DNA of 64,000 nucleotides from Owenia fusiformis (Eukaryota > Annelida > Polychaeta > Sabellida > Oweniidae): the NCBI GenBank assembly GCA_903813345.2, contig CAIIXF020000011.1:2382571-2446570 (forward strand), read 5' to 3'. The notes under the pieces are model-generated. The model did no database searches and was not told the origin of the DNA. It saw only the letters and a list, made by a program, of their open reading frames with translations. This document shows positions 38,588 through 49,308 of this stretch, in pieces. The stretch's first letter is position 1. Each line of letters begins with the position of its first letter. The position numbers and the translations under genes are program-made.

Positions 38588-39090
38588 TGTCTAGTCAGCT
38601 AGTGATAGTATTGCTAGTCAGTAAGTGAGAGAATTGCTAGTCAGCTAGTGAGAGAATTGCTAGTCAGCTTGTGAGAGAATTGCTAGTCAGCTGGTGAGAG
38701 AATTACTAGAATTGCTAGTCAGCTAGTGAGAGAATTGCTAGTCAGCTAATGAGAGAATTGCTAGTCAGCTAGTGATAGAATTGCTAGTCAGTAAGTGAGA
38801 GAATTGCTAGTCAGCTAGTTACAGAATTGCTAGTCAGCTAGTGAGAGAATTGCTAGTCAGCTGGTGAGATAATTACTAGAATTGCTAGTCAGCTAGTGAG
38901 AGAATTGCTAGTCAGCATGAGAGAATTGCTAGTCAGCTGGTGAGAGAATTGCTAGTCAGCTAGTGAGAGAATTGCGAGTCAGCTTGTGAGAGAATTGCTA
39001 GTCAGCTAGTGAGAGAATTGCGAGTCAGCTAGTGAGAGAATTGCTAGTCAGCTAGGGAGAGAATTGCGAGTCAGCTAGGGAGAGAATTGC
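38588..39090 (+). repeat. 23-bp minisatellite, copy B (~22 units)
   Basis: Same unit as at 25452-26175 but about 220 bp shorter, with copy-specific variants (GCGAGTCAGC, CTAGGGAGAG) at the right end. Confidence 0.97.
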
Positions 39091-39641
39091 ATTTACGTTT
39101 AACTTGTATGCAAATTGTATTTAGCTAAGAAGTGACTTGTATTAGCCTTGCATATTTCATCACGCTGATCACAGGGCTTCAAAATACTTCTTTCTTTTTA
39201 CCCCCTGCGATAAGCAGTTAGCATTTCCCCGATTAAGAACTTGCAATTTGATTCGCTGTCGCAACATTGCGACAGCAATCATGTACACGTCATCAGCGAA
39301 TAATTAGATCACATGATTCAGTTTTATCGGGCACTTCCAAATTGGTTATAGCAGGGGGAAAGAAGGAGGTACGGATTCTGGACACCTGCTTAGGAGGATG
39401 CACGTCTCTGACATCTGCTGTACAATAATAATCTCCATGAGGTACATGTTATGTATGTCTAGTGAGTTACCTGTGATCAAAATATTATTTACAAAAATAG
39501 TTATTTTCTGTACTATAGCATATTTATAATAGCTAATAGCATATATAACATGAATTTTAATATAAAATTTGAACTGTCCAAATAGTTGCTTTTCTATACA
39601 ATGACCTGTTTTGTAGGAGACTTCTGTTATTCTTTACAATT

Positions 39642-39995
39642 TAACGCTGATGTTCTGTACAATAATGCTTATGTTCTGTATAATAACTTTCATGTTCTGT
39701 ACAATAACGCTTATTTTCTATATGATAACTTTCATGTTCTGTACAATAACTCCAATGTTCCATACAATAGTGCTGATGTTATGTATGATAACCTTTGTGT
39801 TCTGTACAATAACGCCAATTTCCTGTACAATAATGCTGATGTTCTGTACAATAAAGCTGATGCTCTGTACAATATCACAGATGTTCTGTACAATAACACT
39901 GTTATTCTGTACAATAATACAGATGTTATGTACAATAACACTGTTGTTCTGTACATTAACACTGATATTATGTACAATAATGGCGATGTTCTGTG
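39642..39995 (+). repeat. 21-bp minisatellite, copy B
   Basis: As at 26740-27072 with one more unit. Frames are again open in both directions. Confidence 0.95.
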
Positions 39996-40981
39996 CTAAA
40001 TATTGTTGTTATATCCAGTTATATATAAGTTGATGTAATGTGAAATAAAATTAATGTTTTGTACAATAAACTAACTAATCTGTACAATTTAATGGTTCAT
40101 AATCTTATTCTCTGTATAATAAAGATGAGCCATACATCCATATAGAAACATTTTTGTTCTGTACAATACAGTGTATGCTCCTTATAATAAAGTGGTTGTA
40201 TTGGACAATACATTATAGTCATCAATTTATTTACTTGTAAACAGTTTCAAGACTTACACATTATAAAGTCAAAACTATTTCAATCTACTATACCTAACCC
40301 CTAGAAATGCATAAGGTACTCTGTCTAATTGTATTGTTTAGTATGTTTTTTGAAAGTACCTTATTAACATCTAACAGTCATCCAATAAACCATTAATAAG
40401 GAATAGACAATTAAAACAAATAACATAATTTTTACTGATAAGCCAAATGAGTTGTTCATGAGCACCAAATGCAAGGTATAGTAGAGTGTATTTACAAAAA
40501 GTGTGTTCCATTCTCAAAATTCATTTCGTTCGTTGCACATGAGTTACGGATTGCACTGGACGAAAGGCTCGGAGATTGAGTGTGTTCATGCAATTGTTTA
40601 TATATGGGTACCACTGTACCAATGTCAGTCCGCATTAAACAATGTATTTTTATGCTCATCTGTTGAACAATCTCTGCTATTTTGATTATACCATTTTCAG
40701 TAATATTTTCATGATAGTCAAATATGATGACCCTTACATGTAAGTCGCATGTGTCACTGTATTAACTGAATACATTATTGAAGTCAAACCGACATGTTCA
40801 TTTAAGGAAATGTAGTTAATTAATATTCTTGTTGTTATTATTTATAGTGGTAGGCTACAGTACAATACATAATAGTTAAGTGTGGTAAGGTGTATCCGAT
40901 TCCAGCCAATCCGAAAACAGTATTTCAGCAGTATTTCAACAGTAAACAGCAGGGCATGAAATAATCAATAACGCATTCGTT

Positions 40982-41016
40982 GTCATGGTGAGGGAGTTGG
41001 ACTCCCTCACCATGAC
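40982..41016. repeat. Perfect 35-bp hairpin, copy B
   Basis: Identical to the hairpin at 27879-27913, with different sequence to its left. Confidence 0.9.
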
Positions 41017-41129
41017 TGAAATTGATGCTTTGCCAATTTGACCCTTGCAAAAAGCTTTATTGAAAATATGTTATTTTATGATTTTATATATTTAAGTGAC
41101 AAGGAGGGGACATTCGGGTGTTGTTTCCT

Positions 41130-41890
41130 AAATTAACACTTGCTGCAAAGCATCTCGTGCAAAGGTCTATGTGCAGTATGGCAATTGGTTTTAGACGGTC
41201 ATATCTTTCACCATGAGTACTTTCTAGGCATAAATACAGTGGTTTTTATTAAAATAATATGTTCTCTTTCAAGTGAAGTCAACATGATAATAAAATATCA
41301 ATCCAACTCTCTGGAAAATTATGGTTTAGGACCCCACCTTGGCACTTTTTAAAAAATGTTCTAGGGTTATTTTCTAAGAAGTGGATTTTGTTTTTCTCAA
41401 TTTAACCATACTGAATGTTTCTTCGACACTATATTAACAACTTCTCCTGAAAAGGTGATTGGTATTGAAATGCGTTAAAGTTAAAAAAACACATTTCCCT
41501 TGTTAATTTCCCATAGGGAAAACTCGTGCTATCCATTGTTTTCAGCATAATTTTGGTCATCAAAAATCTCCAAAACTAGACTTTCAATACCATTCTACTT
41601 TTGAAGTAGTTTTAGACCCCTTTTGAATAATCTTTTCATGCAATAAAAATCAGAAAAAATGAGATCCTCTTTTGAGTAAATAGATTTAACATTTTGAAAA
41701 AATTGTTGACATGGGGTCCCTATTCATAATTTTTTGAATTGTTTGATTGATATTTTTATCATCATGGGCACTTCACTTGAAATAAAACATTTTATTTTAA
41801 TGAAAACCACTGTATTTATGCCCAGAAAGTACTCATGGTGAAAGATATGACTGTCTGAAATCACTTGCCATACTACACATAACGCAACAA
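41130..41890. mobile_element. Long fold-back (MITE-like) element, copy B
   Basis: Copy of the 28030-28805 element. The inverted CACCATGAGTACTTTCT / AGAAAGTACTCATGGTG pair is at 41210 and 41825. Confidence 0.8.
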
Positions 41891-42005
41891 CTTCAAAGAC
41901 TGGTCATTCAACATTGCACTGAATGAAGAGCTTTCTCTTGAAAGCCCATGGCCTCTTGACTTTAACTAATATTCGAGAAAATGGTGTTTACTATAACTTG
42001 AGTGT

Positions 42006-42560
42006 GATGATGATTCGTACAATGATAATGATCATGATGATTCTGATCAAACACCAGCGAAGAGAATTAAAACTGATATGCAAACGTCTATAGACAATGA
42101 TACAGTATCCGGTGAATATGAGGATATTTCCGACCTAATGAAACAGTTACAATCAAAGGTCAATAAATCAAATGAGGGTCAAGGACCACCATTAAACAAG
42201 GCTATGTCAAGCCTACTAAATGATCTAATACAGAATGTCTTGAAGGGAGACGAAGAAAGCAAAAGCTTGATGATTACAAAACCCCTTCGAATACCCCTCT
42301 TGTACATGTTGTATGTGCTGCTAGGGGGAACGAACAAATATGGAGCTGCATCTCTAGTGAGGTCCGCTCCAGTGACATCAAAGTGCAACAATCTCTCAAG
42401 TCAATGATATGTTCCATACTACCATCCAGAGGCACAACATCCGTTGAGAAAACTGACATTAATTGCTTGTCACTTGTCAGGAATTCCCTCCAGAAACAAG
42501 GACTTTCTGTCCCAGTTACCGAAATCATCCTACAATCTTGGAGACCAAAATTAAAGAAAC
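42006..42560 (+). pseudogene. Second DIRS-like copy: gag fused to recombinase-region fragment by internal deletion
   Basis: 42006-42415 matches the gag of copy 1 with frameshifts. From about 42422 the sequence instead matches 32027-32137 (the start of the recombinase region), so roughly 2.7 kb of gag-pol is missing. This copy has about 34 bases near 42453-42486 that copy 1 lacks, so neither copy is simply derived from the other. It ends at an inserted TIR element at 42564. Confidence 0.75.
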
Positions 42561-44173
42561 AAAGGGGCAAAGTTCAGGTCAGAGAAAAAAAACGTCCGCG
42601 CTTGCGAGGAAAAAAATTTTGGGCCCCTAAAATCCAAAAGTGGGCCCAAATTTTGAAATTTTGAGGCCCATTTTCTTCAAAATTTGGCCTGAAATTAAAA
42701 AATAAGGCCTTAAAGGGCCCAGTAATGACCAAAAAGGCCCACTTTTTGAGGCCTGAAGGCCTTGTTTGGCCCAAAAAAAATGTTGGGCCCAATTTTTTTT
42801 CTGGGCTCACCCAAGGGGCCCCCAGCCCCCCCCCTAATCCGCCAGTGCCCCTCCCCCTATAAAAGGGTATAAATTATAATTTTCTGAAATATTTTAATTT
42901 AAAGAACCTATGTACTTAGAATCTTACATAAATAGCTTAGTTTGATAGATAGACTCACAGAATCTGCTGATATTATATTTTTCAATGTTTCACAGTATTT
43001 TTCATACATATTTAATATTGCTGCATTCAAGGAAGTCTATATTAATATATATTTTTTCTCTTCAATTAAATAAAACACAAGTCTCATATTTTCACACTAT
43101 CTCTGACATGGGTTAATTTAAAGTCATGAATAATTTCAGACCACAATTTGGTTTAGTTTGGAAAATATGCTTATTAAACATAGCGACCCCTTAAAAATAG
43201 GTGGCGCTAGGGTAACAAATCAAGCATATCTCATTAAATTAGTGATTCTATGTAATGAAACATAGTTGACATGTTGTTTAAACTAAATACAGTTTATCTG
43301 AATTAGTTAAAATTTTCAACTCTACCAACAGCCCTTTAAAACAATTATTTTGTGAAATGGGCATTTTACAAGGGGGCGCCACCTATACAATGCTGTAAAA
43401 TATTTTGCCCACCAGTGCCAGTCCGGCATAGTTCTGATTTTGAAAGTTATTAACTTATAGATAAAGAAAATACAAAGATATAGCATACATCCTAGAAGGC
43501 AACCAAAAGTTTCAATATGCCATTATTCCGCTGGACTAATTGACGACGTTCCGTCAAAGTAACTATACTAGTTGTGGAACAGATGTTTGAATAGTATTGT
43601 TTTAACTTGGTAGCAGCAGATCCACATGCTAGCTAATGTATTTTACGCAGTCGCAGAACCACGTGCAAGTTAATGTTATGTTTTATAATAAGAGCAGGTT
43701 AAAATACAATTACTATTTTACGGAGTCGATCAATGGTGGGTGTTAATCAAGCATAATGCAAGAGTAATTAATTAACCTGTGAACTGCATAATTAATTGTC
43801 TATACATTAATCGAGAACTTAATGGTATTGTTGTGATACGAGACAATTATCATATAAATAACGTATATTAACTACTATCTAGTAATTAATGAGCATTGAT
43901 TAGTACGTTACATTGAAAAACGGTTTCTAAAAGTAAGTAGAGAAAATGAACATTTCTACAGCTTTTTTACTCCCATTATTTCTTAGCATGTATCTACATA
44001 CCTAAATACCTATCTACAAACTATATGTGTGTTATTTGAATAAAATCAAATTATTATTGCAACAGTATTCTTCGAAAGAAATGTGCATGAGCCAAACCTC
44101 TCATCATAGAATGAATTCTATGTAATACTATTTGCTTAGTGATCGCACCAATTTCGAGTAGGCGAGTCGAGAC

Positions 44174-45144
44174 GGTAGACTGTAAATCTAGTAAATCTAG
44201 TAAATCTAGTAAAACTAGTAAATCTAGTAAATCTAGTAAAATCGTGTAAAAACTTGATTATTCAATGTCTAAGATATAAGTGTAAATGTCGAAAAAGCAC
44301 TGAAAATGTCTTTGTATGAATGAAATGAACATATTCTACCTTTTATTTCATTATATTTAGTTACAAAACAACTATATGTTAGTACTGGATAACAAAATGG
44401 TTATCAAATGGTACACCCATTTTATCATCACACACAACCCACCCAAGAAGCATGCTCTATTAACAAATTAAGCCACACATTTAAGGACTGGGGGGACAAT
44501 GCGTACCATCTTAATGACACAGGCTTGTTTTTCCCTCGCAAAATGTTATAATACTTAGCCTATCAGATAATTTAGTTATTGCTAATTTTTTTTGGCGATG
44601 CTGTTCAATTGACAATATTTGTAGAAGTTCCAATGTTAGAGGAATGGATAAATGGCAAATTCAAAATTGATTTTTGCCAACCCCCCAAAATAATAAAAAC
44701 AATCAAATGCTGTAGTAAGGGGAAGAGTGAGACAACTTACTGATTGATCTATTTGCTTTACCTATACATAAAGTATAGTATGACATTTCTACAATGCTTT
44801 CCATTTACGTTTTGATGATGATATGTTCCTTGTATTCCGTGTAATTAATAGCTTAAAGCCATATCATATCAGTCCCTTAAACATTCTTTTTTATTATAAT
44901 ATTTCACAATTTTGTTAAAAAAGTTGTATATTGATTATTTGATGAAGAGAATGACTCTGAATTTTAATGCAGAGAAGGTATTTTTCTAATGTTGTAAAAT
45001 GAATCATAACCACCAATACTCTTCATAGAGACTGACATTGATATCAAATGAATGGTCCCTAAAAAGTTTACAAGATTTTACAAGATTTTACTAGATTTAC
45101 TAGATTTACTAGATTTACTAGATTTACTAGATTTACAGTCTACC
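44174..45144. mobile_element. TIR element whose ends are a 9-bp minisatellite
   Basis: The ends are inverse copies of ~82 bp: GGTAGACTGTAAATCTAG, then repeats of TAAATCTAG, then TAAAATCGTGTAAA-like units. Total 971 bp, interior without coding sequence. The left array is 44181-44250, the right array 45075-45137. Confidence 0.8.
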
Positions 45145-45262
45145 CTTTTTTTGGCCAGCTTAGCAGTAATGTAGCATAGCTGATAGCAAATATACATGTA
45201 TAGCCATTTCTGTATGACCAAATTCGCACATAGGCGATTGTATTACATTATATTTAAATAGA

Positions 45263-46004
45263 TCATTGTTTATATTGGAAAGCTCTGTGTTTACAATTTG
45301 TTAAAATGGTATGATAATGTCCACAATAGACGAAATCCAAATCTTTTTCTTTCAATCGATCGTATTTCACGGTTAGTTTTCTCTTTGTTAATGGTTTTCT
45401 ACAATATTTGACATTAAATAAAGTATAATGATCTTGAGGTACATTTGTTAAATTGAAATATGTTGATTTATGCAATATATCGATTATACATGTCTTTAGA
45501 TCCAAATTGACATTACTTTCATTCAGAACAATTCTTGTTAACCACGTTCTTTGGATAGCTTTTAAAATACCAAACCACCTCAGCATGTATAAATCAGTTA
45601 GATATGTGTGTAGCTTATTTGCTCCCATATTTTAATAGTTCCATTTATAAATAAAGCTTTCACTTTTTTTCTCGATCAAAAAAATCGACCCAGAAGAGTG
45701 TTTTATTTTGTATCGTGATTTCTTTGTTTTTCAATATTATTCCCTCCAATATACTAATATCATTTTGCGGATGGTACATTTCCGTAAATGTTTGAAGCAT
45801 GTGTAAGTAACACTTTGGCATGGACATATTTAACTTGGTTGTATTTACAATTTGATTAATATATAAATCCCCTCTTATTCTAAGGTAGTAATTTCGAATA
45901 ATAGTCCACTGGAAGTTTTTATCGTACCTAAGAAAGGTGCGATATTGTCGCCAGCTTGACGGGCGGCGGGCTTCGGGTGGGCGGTTTGACTGGCGGCGTC
46001 TCAC
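45263..46004 (-). pseudogene. LINE (non-LTR retrotransposon) ORF2 C-terminal fragment
   Basis: Two open stretches in different frames. The first (46004-45660) has LNMSMPKCYLHMLQTFTEMY and IILKNKEITIQNKTLFWVDFF, resembling the region after the RT of L1/Tx1-like LINEs. The second (45628-45263) has LRWFGILKAIQRTW, like the following motif. A frameshift separates them and no RT core remains. Assigned by motif resemblance only. Confidence 0.5.
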
Positions 46005-46009
46005 TTGAT

Positions 46010-46585
46010 TATCATTGCGATTCCAGGAAAACCACTTGACGGATTCATTTCAAATTTTCACACATGTTACCTGGTAAGAAGTTCTAGAGCTGATTTGCTT
46101 TTCGGCGGCCATCTTGCATTCTGGGATTTACTTCAAATTTTCGCACATGCTACCTGCTAAGTTCTAGAGCTGATCAACTTTTCTGCGGCAATCTTGCATT
46201 CTGCCGGCCATCTTGGAAGTTTTTAGATAAATCTTATCATTGCGATTCTGGGAAAACCACTTAACGGATTATTTCAAACGTTCACACATGTTACATGTTC
46301 TAGAGCAGTCATCTTGCATGGTGTTTGCCATTTTAGACGTTCTAAGATAAATCTCGTCATCGCCATTCCAAAAACACTAAACGTGATTTACTTGAAATTT
46401 TGAAATCGAAGATTAATGATCTCGTCCCTATCATTTCCTGAAAACTTGAATACAGTATCATTAATTTCTTTCAGGTATGTTTCTGGTGTATCTATGACAG
46501 AACAGATTAAATTAAATGTTGATTGTCCAAAGTTTTAATAATTTGTATTTTTCATATTATTGTCAACTGTTGAGTTTTCTCAAAG
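46010..46585. repeat. Dispersed repeat W, copy 1
   Basis: Shares TTACTTGAAATTTT, ACTTGAATACAGTATCATTA, and GTCAACTGTTGAGTTTT with 56030-56450. It also holds internal copies of CACATG-TACCTG and GCGGCCATCTTG. It adjoins the LINE fragment and might be that element's untranslated part. Confidence 0.7.
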
Positions 46586-47166
46586 GTTTAAAGTTTGCTT
46601 TAAATGATTTATCGCAAAAAGTGGGCTTTTTTGGTCATTACTGGGCCTTTTAAGGCCTTATATTTTAATTTCAGGCCGACTTGTGAAGATTGTGGGCCTC
46701 AAATTTCAAAATTTGGGCCCACTTTTTTATTTTTTATTTTTAATTTTTTTATAAAAATCAATGTAACATATTTACAGGTTGTAGTGGCTATGACCCCCAA
46801 GAGGGAGTATTATGTGCCACATAATGGTATTTACAATGATTTGTGAAATATAATAGGAAGTGTATATGTAATTGTGTAAAGTATGATATTGTACATAATT
46901 GAGAAAATATTTGATTTAATGGAAATGATTAAAGGTCTATTTTACAATAACAGGTGCAAGCAATAAAAATGTGTAAAGTAATAGAATAAATTTCAATATT
47001 ACATTTATTAAATACATAACATCTGATGAGATTGTACAGTAGTTCAAGGAACTACTCCTCAAAGTATAGGTTGCATTAATATTCTTTAAATGACTTTTCG
47101 AGAATAGGGATGCTTTTTTAGGTCTTATGGGCCCCTTTTTTCTCTGACCTGAAATTTGCCCCCCCC

Positions 47167-49004
47167 TTGTTGGTTCCAAGATCCAGCCCTGACTCCTATA
47201 CTAAATTTAACATGAGTATAATAATGATTGACAGCAGAGGACACAGAGACACGTGTTCTCTCCAATATAGAGGCTGTATTCGTGAAGAGTTTTTTGTGGA
47301 GAGTTGAGTGGTGGAAACGACGTAGACATCAAACCAAGTTATACTCAAAAATGCTATTCTAAATGTCAAGTAAAACCCAAACTAAACTATGTTTTTGGTA
47401 ATTTTATGGTCTTGACAATTGATTGGTGATACCACAATAAGACTACAGTATATCATAGAGAGTCAAAGTTGAGTTTTTGTCCCATTCCTCGCCCTCTATA
47501 TAGCCCTAACACTGCATTTCACAGTCATTGTATCAACAGTGTTGTTTCCACCTTTTTTCCTAATTGCATGTGCTTTGTAAATGAGATTTAAAATCAATTA
47601 ATTCTCTATATAATATACTTGTGTTTCGCTAACCATTGTTCTGGTATCATCATAATGAATTATTCATCCCGTATAGTTTGATCTAATAGTTTAATTACTA
47701 ACTTGAATCTGCAAGTAGTATTACGTGTCTAAGGGTAACAGTATAAAGAGACATTGAGCGTTTAGAATGTGGGCTTTCGTATCATGTGTTCACAATAGTT
47801 TATCGGCAACATTCATCAATTCATTACTTTATTCAAAGGCCATCTGATCCAATATGAAGTTATTCAACATTGTGCCTCATATGTTTTTCCTGCACTCGAA
47901 AAACGTTTTTCTATTATTTTTTACAACATTTTCACTATGGTTTCTAATAAATATCAGAATATGACGAGAATACATGTAGCTTAATATCGCAAAGCATCTG
48001 TGTTACATGTCCGATGTCATGACTTTTGGCATTGAAAACCTTCAATGTTTAAACTATATAATGCCTCTTACTACTTTCCTATTATACCGCTTACACATAC
48101 GATAGTACTTGGCAGAATTTTGGAACAGAAATTCGACCATGCAAAATTCGCATCATCATTGATGATTACCATACATTGATTTAAAATCAGCATTTGATTA
48201 ATTCATAAAACGTGCATCTCATGGTCTGCGAGTCATGTGACAAACCTACAACCATGCATGCTTTGTTATAATAAAGTTGGAAACGGGAGAAATAAATAAA
48301 AGCGAAGTATATTGCACAGTAATAGCTCTTAGGGGTTTTGAAGATATTATTATATCAGTTTTTATGAAACTCTACCATCTTCTGGCAGGTCACAGCGTCT
48401 CTTGCAATGAGCGTCTAACTGAAAGAGAGATAAATTTAACCGAGACGATATTTTCAGAATTCAGTCAAAGACCTACTTCTTATTTTTCTCACGTAAGTAT
48501 TCCCAAAGACTATCAAAGCTTAGGATGCATCATTCTGTATCAATTAGGCCCGTTCCTCTTCTCCCTATATGGCTAGTCCTCTCCATGATTTGAACCCCCT
48601 CGCATTCTTTCCTCCCCGCAGGACAAAGAGGGGACCTCATACCTTCGAAGTTGTGACATTTTGTTAGAGAAACGGACCGCTTCAATTCATTTAAAGAGCG
48701 TGGTACCAGTGAAACTTAATTATATGTATACAATATATAGTTATATTAAAGTTATACACACTTAAAAACTGTTTCATAAAATTGTACACGTCGGCATTTG
48801 TGGACTGGAGATGAAACTCAATTCAAATTCATTATTTATTTATAAGCAATGAAGTAGTGGCAACGATGACAACCCTTTATCTTCGTTTATTAACGATCTC
48901 TATTGGATGATGTGGCAAACATTTAACGGCCTTCATGAATGATCGTTAGATGAGATGGAGGGAGAGTAAGATCGAAAGAAGTGAGGCTCGAGCGAAAATT
49001 TACA
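47167..49004. other. Upstream region of the TSP1/FAMeT gene, nothing recognised
   Basis: Unique-looking AT-rich sequence with no TATA or initiator that can be defended, and no repeats seen. The 5' UTR and promoter of the secreted-protein gene should lie here. Confidence 0.4.
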
Positions 49005-49308
49005 ATGGACATCACGCCCTTCTTCAATCTAGTGGTGTTCTCGTTCTATATTCACGTCGGGAATGCAGTTAAAGTTAAACATGGAATGTTCATTAAAGTC
49101 TCAAAATCAGAAAAGACGGGAAACATAACGAAAACTGTTAGCCCAAGCACGGCGATTGAATGTGCCACTCAATGCCTAGCAAACGACAAGATTTGTAGTT
49201 CTTATAATCTCCGAGGAATCGAAAACAGACAAGTGTGCGAGTTAAATGGAGTAGGATCCGGGCCAATTGTTCCAAGTGGTCTCGCCGATTATTTTTTTCT
49301 TAAACCAG
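49005..49308 (+). CDS. TSP1/FAMeT gene exon 1: signal peptide and PAN/apple-like domain
   Basis: ATG in context ACAATGG, 101 codons plus G, donor CCAG|GTAGGA. The N-terminus is hydrophobic ([14 protein letters not shown]), followed by a Cys-bearing PAN-like segment. The PAN call rests on Cys spacing and placement and is less certain than the TSP1 calls. Confidence 0.85.

Larger units (their letters stand above)
37797..42415 (+). repeat. Duplicated block, copy B
   Basis: Same element order as 24657-29306, with a shorter 23-bp array, one extra 21-bp unit, and about 170 bp of unmatched sequence (40790-40980) before the hairpin. On the right it runs into an internally deleted DIRS fragment and then an inserted TIR element. 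Confidence 0.9.
42564..47162. mobile_element. Composite TIR element with GGGCCC-rich inverted arms
   Basis: Ends GGGGCAAAGTTCAGGTCAGA (42564) and inverse GGGGCAAATTTCAGGTCAGA (47162). The inner arms 42638-42760 and 46612-46733 are a close inverted pair rich in GGCC/GGGCCC; the right inner arm is separated from its tip by ~400 bp of insertion. The interior has been colonised by another TIR element (44174-45144), a LINE fragment and a dispersed repeat. It interrupts the second DIRS copy. Confidence 0.75.

Noticed and set aside
48277-48576. 99-codon open frame upstream of the secreted-protein gene
   Set aside because: No recognisable domain or repeat; could not be linked by phase to exon 1, which has its own signal peptide and start.
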